Both the position numbers and the translations under genes were made by a program. A DNA stretch of 64,000 nt from Rhipidocladum racemiflorum (taxonomy: Eukaryota > Streptophyta > Magnoliopsida > Poales > Poaceae). The stretch is taken from the NCBI GenBank assembly GCA_036346355.1, contig CM070579.1, forward strand, positions 6,076,001 through 6,140,000, written 5' to 3'. Positions 57,160 through 64,000 of this stretch are shown piece by piece (the stretch's first letter is position 1; each line of letters starts with the position of its first letter). The notes below the pieces were generated by a model, which saw only the letters and a list, made by a program, of their open reading frames with translations, did no database searches and had not been told where the DNA came from.

Positions 57160-58460
57160 CCATGTGATGGTCAACACATGACCAAATCAATTTGCAAAAT
57201 ACATTTGCAAACCCTATTCACATGCTCCAAAGAATCGCACTAAAACTCTAGCTTATTTTGCAAAGCATAAATGTAAATAAATCAAGAACCTATGAGATCA
57301 ATCCTCTTAGCGATGTGATGATCAACACATTTGCAAACTATATGCACATGCTCTAGGATCGAAACCCATAACCTACAGCTCATTTGCAAAACACATTGCA
57401 AATAATAAATCAACCCACTTAAAAACAAATCTCAAGCCATGTGATGACTAACTCATGATCAAGTCAATTTTAAAACATATTTGTAAATCCTATTCACATG
57501 TTCAAAGATGAAACTCAATAAAACCAACAATTTGCAAAAACTCATTTTGCAAATACAAAGCATAAACCGTTCTTAGCCTTGTGATGATCAACACATGATC
57601 AAGTCACAAGCTAAGACTCCAATACATGAGCTCTCTATTTGCAATATATGCACATCTTAGCTCTATGTAAACACTAACTAAACTACTTAATTCAAATGCA
57701 TAAGTTTTCTCCTTTTTGCAACGCATGCAAATCCATAGCTCCATACAAACACAAATTCAATTAAGAAGCAAGCATGAACTTCAACATTTGCAACACATTC
57801 AAAAATCCAATTAAGAGAGTAAGCTAGAGCGAACCAGGTTGAGTTCATCAACACATGATGAAGCTCAAGCTAAATGACTCAACCATCCTTAATAGTACGG
57901 CAATCTAACTAGAAACCCAGTCTCTCAACCGAACACCGAGACCGATAAAAAACTAGAAACACATCCTTAGCTTATCTAGATATACCTTTGCCTATTTGCA
58001 ATCACTTAAGCTTTCATGATGGCCTTCATCCTTTCTCAGTCTACATCTTTTCTTCTTGCTCATCAACACATGATGAACTTCTTTCTTCTCTTTGGGATCT
58101 CTCCTTGATGCCCATCAACACATGATGGCATCTCGCTTCTCGAATCTTGACTTGATGGCTATAAACACATGATACCATCCAAGTTTTCATCATCGTTGGA
58201 CTAATTCTATATCCACAACTCATTGAAAATAGTTAGTCTAACAAATCCGGTTGCCCCAATCATCAATGCACACCATTAACACATAATGGTTGCTCCCAAG
58301 ATCCTTCGATCTAACCCTTTGATGATTGACCACAACCCAAATCAATTTAAATGAATAATTGTGTCTTGAGTACATTGATGCAACTAATGCTTCATTATAC
58401 TTAAGAATTTTCTGTTTCTCCTTAATCAATCAAAGGAACAACATCAACACATAATAAAAG
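57160..58460. repeat. Dispersed CATCAACACATGATG motif, about 10 copies
   Basis: Copies or near copies at about 57163, 57310, 57444, 57584, 57848, 58061, 58109, 58158, 58265 and 58442. The core is an inverted repeat, CATCA-5 bp-TGATG, with spacing from 48 to 260 bp. No coding frame goes with it. Confidence 0.75.
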
Positions 58461-59150
58461 AGTTCTTTGATGATTAAAAGATAACCAAACTCAATTTAAA
58501 TTGCATTCAAATTGATATAAGTATATATAACTACACAAGTTTCATATACTCAATTTGATGGTTAGTCATGATCCATTATATTGAAGTGGTGGAAAGGGAT
58601 CAATACAATTGAGACCATCAACTATAGAATAAATTCCATTATATATGTGCATATAAATAATTGAACTTGGAATCAATATGCACATAATCATTAATCAATC
58701 TTAGATAGCATTTGAGTTTATCCTATATTTGCATGAGTATATTACAACTACACAAGTTATATACACTCAAAAGGTTGTTTAAAAGTCTTGATCCTTTAAA
58801 TTATTTGGCAAGACAAATTAGATCAATACTATTGGAACTTCAAGATAAAGCATGAAGCCCACCAGAGGTGTACATCCATGTATATATGGATTTAGAACCA
58901 TAATGCACATCTTTAATGTACAAGCAATGGAAGAGTTCATCATTTAAATTGAATCCTAAGTATGCAATAAGATAATAGAGTGAGTACGAGTGTATACCTT
59001 GGGTTTTTCATTTTTCATCCAAATCGACTAATAAGAAAAAAAACTCAATAATCTTGTTAGTCTTACAATAATTAGATTTGTCATTAAAAAAAGATTAAGC
59101 ATTAATTTAAAACCAATCACCAAAACTAATGAAGCTTGAAATTATAATCT

Positions 59151-59880
59151 CCCCCTTTTTGGCGATTGATGATAAACCATATATTAATTCCACATTTGGA
59201 TGAAAAGCAATGCATAAGGGGGTTTTGAAGATCGAAAAATTGAATAACATAACAAAAATTTTAAATTGTACATCTCCCCCTTCGGCATTATAATAAAACT
59301 CCCCTTTTGGCAAATAAAACAATTAAACACAAAGGATGGCATCTTCACAAACTTCTTCCCGTAGAATTATTTTCCCTTAACCAATAAATCCCCCTTAAAT
59401 CCAAGAAGACGCATTTCATACAAATTGAGAACTCACAAAATCTCCCCTTTTTGGCATTAAACACAAAAAATGGAAAACCAAACCAAAAAAGAGGTCTTTT
59501 TGAGTATCAAAGAAACCACTTGAAAGATCGAGTGCCAAATGAAAGAGTATAGAGCTTGGCAAGGGAAGTATTCAAATTTAGGTCATAAAAGAATCTGAAA
59601 TAAAATCATATGACCTTTGCATGGAATTTTGGTTTTAAAGATTTTAAATTATTTTTAATGAAAACCGGTATATTTGCAAACTTTTGAAATATGGCCTAAA
59701 GAGTAAACCACTTGAAAAGAGGCCATATTTAGAATTAGGCACGAAAAAGATTATTTGGAACACTTTCAAATAATACTCCTCATTTTATTAGGCTTTTCAA
59801 CAATGCATCATGACTCACTTGAAAAGTCCATTATTGCCTAATAGGGCTTAAACGAGGAATCCATTCAAAAATACTTCAAA
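59151..59880 (-). mobile_element. SIRE-like 3' internal fragment, reverse orientation
   Basis: On the minus strand, purine-rich words of the type GCCAAAAAGGGGAGA occur near 59150, 59270, 59300 and 59445, like the repeated polypurine tracts at 1540-1799. The rest is AT-rich and non-coding. No pol or gag is left. Confidence 0.55.
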
Positions 59881-60250
59881 TTTTCAATGAGACCATTGAA
59901 TTAAGGATTTTCAAGCCTTAGCCGAGCCGCGCCACCTCGGAGCTCGATGACAAGAAGGCGTGTTGTTCCAGGAGGTGGTAGTTGAGGACCCGGAGCCTGA
60001 TGACAAGAAGGCACAGGCACAGGCCAAGGCCCCACCACACCTGCACATTCGCCCCAACCGGCTTGCCCCTCGCCATCCTTCTGTTGCTGCTCCAGCTCTG
60101 TAACCACCACCACCACCTCATCCTCCTCGTTGATGCTGTGCTCGCCGCACCGCTTGGCCCGCCATCGAGGTCCATGCAGTGGTTCATCGGCGACAATGAT
60201 GACAAGTTGTAGAAGTGAGACAAGGAGAAGGCCAGACCCGAGGGGCGCTA
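59881..60250. other. GC-rich fragment, unrecognised
   Basis: A GC-rich island in AT-rich surroundings. The plus-strand frame at 59982-60212 has a hydrophobic run (LPLAILLLLLQLC) and His-rich text but no known motif. The minus-strand frame is also open. It may be a captured gene fragment or compositional noise. Confidence 0.35.
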
Positions 60251-60549
60251 CTGGGCTAGATCCGATTTTAAGATATTCGAATTAGTTTATTAAGAAATAT
60301 TTGAAAATCATGTCAAAATATCCCAAGTCAACGGATAGTAATCTCCCAAATTCGAGTCCGAATCCGAAACAAAATATTTGAAACTGATATCGAATCCGAC
60401 AATTATTTGATATAACTATCCGAATTCGAGCCAAACACATCTGGTTGGTCGGTCGGAAATTATATGAACAGATTGCATCCCCTAAGTGTTAGAAGTTTGA
60501 ACTTACATGTAGATATCTCCTTTTCCTGAGAAAGAAAAATGTGTGCATG
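60251..60549. other. Intergenic AT-rich DNA
   Basis: Nothing recognisable. It contains TCCGAATCCGA/TTCGAGTCCGAA words between 60350 and 60430, of the type seen in old MITEs. Confidence 0.4.
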
Positions 60550-60935
60550 AAGTGAACCACGCCCAGCTCGAGCAAACCGCTGCTGGGCTCGAGCTCGATA
60601 AAAGCTTGAGCCGAGTTTGAACGAGCTCGAGTTGGACTCCGAACTAGGACCCAAACTCAAGCTTGGCTGGATTCAAGCTTAAGCAAGCTCGGGAACAATA
60701 AATAATTCAATATGCACTATTTTTCAATAATAAAAAAGCTCGGTAAGATTTAACATACAGTAATATTTAACAAATTATTTGTAAATTTACCAAGGTCGGA
60801 GCTATTCGACCTTGGCTCGGTGAAACTCGCGAGCTCGGGATCAAACTCAAGTTTGGCTTGTTTGGAGCTCGAATCGAGCCTAGAGCGAGCCGAGCTCAAG
60901 CAACTCACGAGGCTCGAGCTTTTTTTACAGCCCTT
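60550..60935. mobile_element. AGCTCGAGCTCG-rich DNA transposon remnant
   Basis: Words such as GAGCTCGAG, AAGCTTGAGC and GCTCGAGCTT are dense at both ends (60565-60700 and 60815-60935) around an AT-rich core, and the right end, inverted, reads GGGCTGTAAAAAAAGCTCGA. This resembles non-autonomous plant DNA transposons with a GGGCTGTAAA start. Family and target duplication were not determined. Confidence 0.5.
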
Positions 60936-61290
60936 CTTGGAAGCTCCTAATGGCGAATGGCGTGTATCTTGAAGTTTTTGGGGGGTTTTCGTTTGATCTC
61001 ATTTGTTTGCAAGTTTGGCCTTTTATCTAAATGAAATTGTGAATCTAGCACTTTCTCAACCGCAGAAGGACGTGAGGCGATAGGTATTACATGTTACTAT
61101 AAGTATAAGAACACGGTAGATACATATCATGGTCAAGAGCACCTAAATTTGTAATTTCGTTCTATTATAACCTAGACTTGCAAAGAAAAAATTAAGTTAA
61201 TAGGAAAAAAACAACTTGTGTATTTGTGTACCACCCCACTTCCTGCCATTAATACAACGAACGCACCGGGCCACGGCTCCAGCGACCACA
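60936..61290. other. Intergenic upstream of the Bz1-like pseudogene
   Basis: AT-rich, with no gene. It leads into the GC-rich former promoter of the pseudogene. Confidence 0.5.
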
Positions 61291-61296
61291 CGTCAC

Positions 61297-61303
61297 ACCT
61301 ACC
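61297..61303 (+). promoter_or_regulatory. ACCTACC MYB-site relic upstream of the Bz1-like copy
   Basis: ACCTACC is the core of C1/P-type MYB sites in maize anthocyanin genes (from memory). It lies 100 bp before the pseudogene ATG and suggests the copy arose with, or kept, part of its promoter. Confidence 0.35.
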
Positions 61304-61396
61304 CGCAAGCGCAACACGCCTGCGCCTCCTTGCAATCCAATACCATACACGCCGCAACCACACACGCACGGCAGTCACACAGCGCAAAGCGCTGCA

Positions 61397-61762
61397 ATGG
61401 GTTCCGGCCCCTCACCACTGCACGTCGTGGTGGTTGGCTTCCTCGTCGCCTCCCACGTTGTCATGCTCCTCTCCGTCGCGCGCGCCCTCGCCGCCGCTGC
61501 ACCGGCCGCGTCCTTCTCGTTCCTCTCTGCCGTTGACACCCTCGCGAAGCTCCTCAAGGTGGAGGCCGGCGCGTTCCCAGGGAACCTGCGCTTCGTGGAT
61601 GTCCACGAAGGTGTGCGGTCGAGAGACGCCGTGGAGACGATGCCCGTGACGCGGCGGATAGAGCTATTCATGGCGGGCGAGCTAGAAGAAGGTCTGGAGG
61701 CGGCCCGCGCCGCGATGGGGGTGCCAGGGTGAGCTGCGTGGTGGGGGCGCATTCATTTGGAT
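61397..61762 (+). pseudogene. Truncated Bz1-like glucosyltransferase copy
   Basis: It opens MGSGPSPLHVVVVGFLVASH with the catalytic-His region, then LAAAAPAASFSFLSAVDTLA, GAFPGNLRFVDVHEGV and EEGLEAARAAMG, matching Bz1 residues 1 to about 110. A one-base loss near 61724 causes a stop (VPG*). In the next frame RVSCVVGA continues the homology to about 61762. There an LTR-like TGATATAACCCCC begins and the rest of the gene is missing. Same orientation as Bz1, 18 kb away, with a Gypsy element between. It cannot make a glucosyltransferase because the PSPG box is absent. Confidence 0.88.
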
Positions 61763-63460
61763 TGATATAACCCCCAAATTCAAAATGAATTTATTTGAGT
61801 CATATTTGGTTCTTATTTGCTTTTCAGTTTTGTTTTTGTTTTGCTTTGTTTTTGGGCCATTTCTCTTTTTGGGCCACCTTTCGGCCTGGTCCGGCCCAAC
61901 CGCCCGACCACCATGCCTCCCTTGCCTCCAGCGCAACCGCCACACACCGACCACGCTGCCCGCTCACCCCGGCATCGCTGTCGCACGCTTGTTGCCCGCC
62001 TCTCTCTCTCTCTCTTCCGCTCATCGGCTATAAAAGCCGAGCCCCTCCCTGATTCTTCCTCGCCCCGACCTCACCCCCTCTCAGGTGAGCTCTCCTCCCC
62101 CGCTCTCTTTTTCTCTCGGCCGGCGCTTGCCGCTCCACACCGTCGCGCCCGCTACAACCTTCTCGCCCGCCCCCAGCTAACCCTAGCCCTCTTCCTCGCT
62201 CGCCCGCTCTGCCCCGACCCGTCGGCCTCACTGGCCCCAGGTCTTGCTTACTCATCTATGCGCCCCCGGGCCGCCTGTCAGGCCGCGCTCGCGCCCCACC
62301 ATGGGCCATCGGGCCGATTTTCGTTTTACTATGTGGGCCACGACCTTTTTCTTTTTCCTTTTAGTTTTTTTCTTTTTCAAATTTAAATAATCCGAAAAAT
62401 CCGAAAAAAAATCTCCAGAAAATCTCAAAAATTTCCAAAATGCCAAGAAAAGCCCCACCCCCCCCCCCCCACACACACACAAAAATACACATTCGTGATC
62501 TGTTCGAGCCACTTAGTCCAAAAATGACATTCGCTCTACCAGATAAAGTCTTCAAAATTCCCGAAATGACCAAATTGCCCTTCGACTCTTCTCCAGCCCT
62601 CATTCCAATTTTTTGTTTATGTTTTTCGTTTTCCAGTTTTTCTTTTTATCGTTTATTTATCGATTCTCGTTCTTTGAGCTAGATCCGACCGTCAAGCAAC
62701 TCCTAGAGCAAGAGTAGTTCCCCGAGCAAGAGTAGGACGAATTCGGAGCCGAGCTCGACTACGGCTTCTACAACCCAAACGAATCCTCAGCGCAGCAAGG
62801 CAAACCGCACGCCTTTGAACATGTTGAACCCAACTATTCGTAATATAGTAGTATTTATTTTCTAATGCATTATTTTACTCGCATTTTTCATATTTAGAAA
62901 GCAAATAAATTAGAATGACATGATGTTTAGTTACAACCAAATTTCTCACTTAGCCTCCTTGATGTTGATAAGTCCTAATAACCTTTGTTTAGCCCTAGTC
63001 AATAATTATGCACCGCCGTAGTCGATTAATAGTCTTAATAACACCACCTGTTATCTTTTAAAATTTTGGCGAGCAGTTGGCTTGGTGTCTTTTAAAAATA
63101 TTGCTACGATCAGGGGGACAGTATTGGGCTACCCACGAGGGGGGCTAGTCCAATCCACGGCCGATGACGGAAGCCATGTCTGGTCTAGCGGCTGGTGCGA
63201 GCAGGTACCAGGTTTGGTTTGTGGTTGGATTTGTGGCTTGGTCTTTGGCAGTATAAGGATAACCCCTTTGAGCAAAGTAAAACTTAAGATTCCGCTCAAC
63301 CACAAGTAGGGAGCCAGTCAGTTCGGTTGAACCATTTTCCAACATAGCTCAGTAAATTTTTTATTAACTAATAATACCTACAGGGGTGGTTACCATTCTT
63401 GGAGGTAGAATGGGGTGGCAATATTCTCGGAGAGAATGATTATCGGGGTGGAACGGAAAT
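61763..63460 (+). mobile_element. Probable LTR retrotransposon fragment
   Basis: It starts TGATATAACCCCCAAATTC at the exact point where Bz1 homology stops. TATAAAAGCC near 62031 would be its promoter, followed by a C/T-rich leader, a C-run plus CA repeat (62456-62481) and a stretch with GAGCAAGAGTAG and TTGAACATGTTGAACCCAAC near 62700-62835, as in some grass LTRs. I found no CA end or matching TGGAT duplication, so the right border is open; there is no pol. Confidence 0.5.
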
Positions 63461-63470
63461 AGGTAGCATC

Positions 63471-63867
63471 TTTTTTTTAAAATAATAATATTTTAATCAA
63501 TATTTACAGAAATAATATGCCGAAAATAAAAATAGCAAAACTACCCCACTGTGTTCATTTGAATTGGCGACAGGGTCCTGTCGCCATTTGAAATGGACAT
63601 AGGAGCCCCTGTGTTCATTTGAATTGGCGACAGGGGGTAAAATCAGAATTTCCCCCCGTCCTGTCGCCGTTTGAAATGGACACAGGCTCCTGTCGCCAAA
63701 TGGACTTTATAGCCAAATGGGCACAGGGAGCCCCTGTGTCCATTTCAAATGGCGACAGGACCCTGTCGCCAATTCAAATGGACACAGGGGGTAGTTTTGC
63801 TATTTTTATTTTCGGCATATTATTTCTGTAAATATTGATTAAAATATTATTATTTTAAAAAAAATTC
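63471..63867. mobile_element. Fold-back (long inverted repeat) element, 397 bp
   Basis: The outer arms are TTTTAAAATAATAATATTTT...GCAAAACTACCCC and its inverse, nearly identical over about 85 bp. Inner arms are built from GTGTxCATTTGAATTGGCGA and CCTGTCGCCATTTGAAATGG words in both orientations, forming nested hairpins. TAGCATC is duplicated at 63464-63470 and 63868-63874. No ORF. It is probably a non-autonomous Mutator-like element; a 7-bp match instead of 9 leaves that uncertain. Confidence 0.85.
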
Positions 63868-63874
63868 TAGCATC

Positions 63875-64000
63875 GAGCATGATGTTGTCATTTGCTGGTA
63901 CTCACAACGGTAGGTACTCACTCAAGTCAGTGGGTCCTGAGGGGAGTGGGTCACAGACTTACCGGGTGGGGGCTATCTAGGGGAAGTTCAACAAAAAGCT
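63875..64000. other. Right window edge, unassigned
   Basis: No feature is recognised in the last 126 bases. Confidence 0.5.

Larger units (their letters stand above)
57001..59150 (-). mobile_element. Decayed SIRE/Maximus-like LTR, reverse orientation
   Basis: Read on the minus strand it starts near 59150 with TTTCAAGCTTCATTAGTTTT and GGTGATTGGTTTT, a decayed form of the Copia LTR start at 1800. Near 57010-57100 it contains a GCGGTAGTACCGC-type palindromic array, at a place comparable to the CCGGAG arrays of the other LTR. Between lie about ten copies of a CATCAACACATGATG motif. No coding content. The right border is approximate and the left end may be truncated. Confidence 0.55.

Noticed and set aside
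61785..62386. Long plus-strand frame in the C/T-rich LTR-like leader
   Set aside because: Low-complexity Pro/Leu/Ser/Arg text without domains; it follows from the pyrimidine-rich leader.
63206..63230. TGGAT near 63222 as the far target duplication of the LTR starting at 61763
   Set aside because: The bases before it do not end in CA and do not resemble an LTR end, so the border was left open.

Overview
This is nuclear DNA from a grass, probably a panicoid. The evidence is GC-rich, intron-poor genes in an AT-rich matrix, Stowaway-type MITEs, Mutator and hAT elements, and nested Ty3/Gypsy (Tat type) and Ty1/Copia (SIRE/Maximus type) retrotransposons. I see no organellar, bacterial or tRNA/rRNA genes.

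Gene islands: an intronless MAP kinase kinase of the MKK4/5 type (5367-6392, +); a three-exon cytochrome P450 of the CYP72 clan, CYP709-like (8833-10611, -); a six-exon USP-domain/protein kinase gene (22631-27014, -) whose fourth exon is split by a 1168-bp hAT element with an 8-bp target duplication; an intact two-exon flavonoid 3-O-glucosyltransferase, the Bz1 orthologue (43075-44555, +); and a truncated second Bz1-like copy (61397-61762, +). A MAP kinase kinase and a Ser/Thr kinase near Bz1 recall the gene-rich bz region of maize 9S (from memory, not searched), so the window may be its orthologous segment, expanded by transposons.

Transposon layout: 1-4572 is the 3' end of a SIRE-like Copia element; 11550-16097 a MULE with decayed transposase; 17621-21110 a truncated Tat Gypsy element carrying a palindromic MULE-type MITE (20363-20726, 9-bp target duplication); 24338-25505 the hAT; 27655-41758 a complete Tat element on the minus strand (target duplication CTCCT, LTRs about 2% diverged); 45524-56708 a second complete Tat-type element on the plus strand (target duplication GTTTT); 57000-59880 a reverse SIRE-like 3' end; 61763 onward a probable LTR that cuts the second Bz1 copy; 63471-63867 a large fold-back element.

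The most interesting feature is that all three Tat elements carry coding sequence antisense to pol, between integrase and 3' LTR. In the 27.7-41.8 kb element this is a TATA-driven, spliced gene (29803-32962) with a 'putative gypsy-type transposon' domain, followed by a second small antisense unit (34127-34366) with its own TATA-like box and polyadenylation signals. Exons and splice sites were read by eye; no alignment or database search was run.
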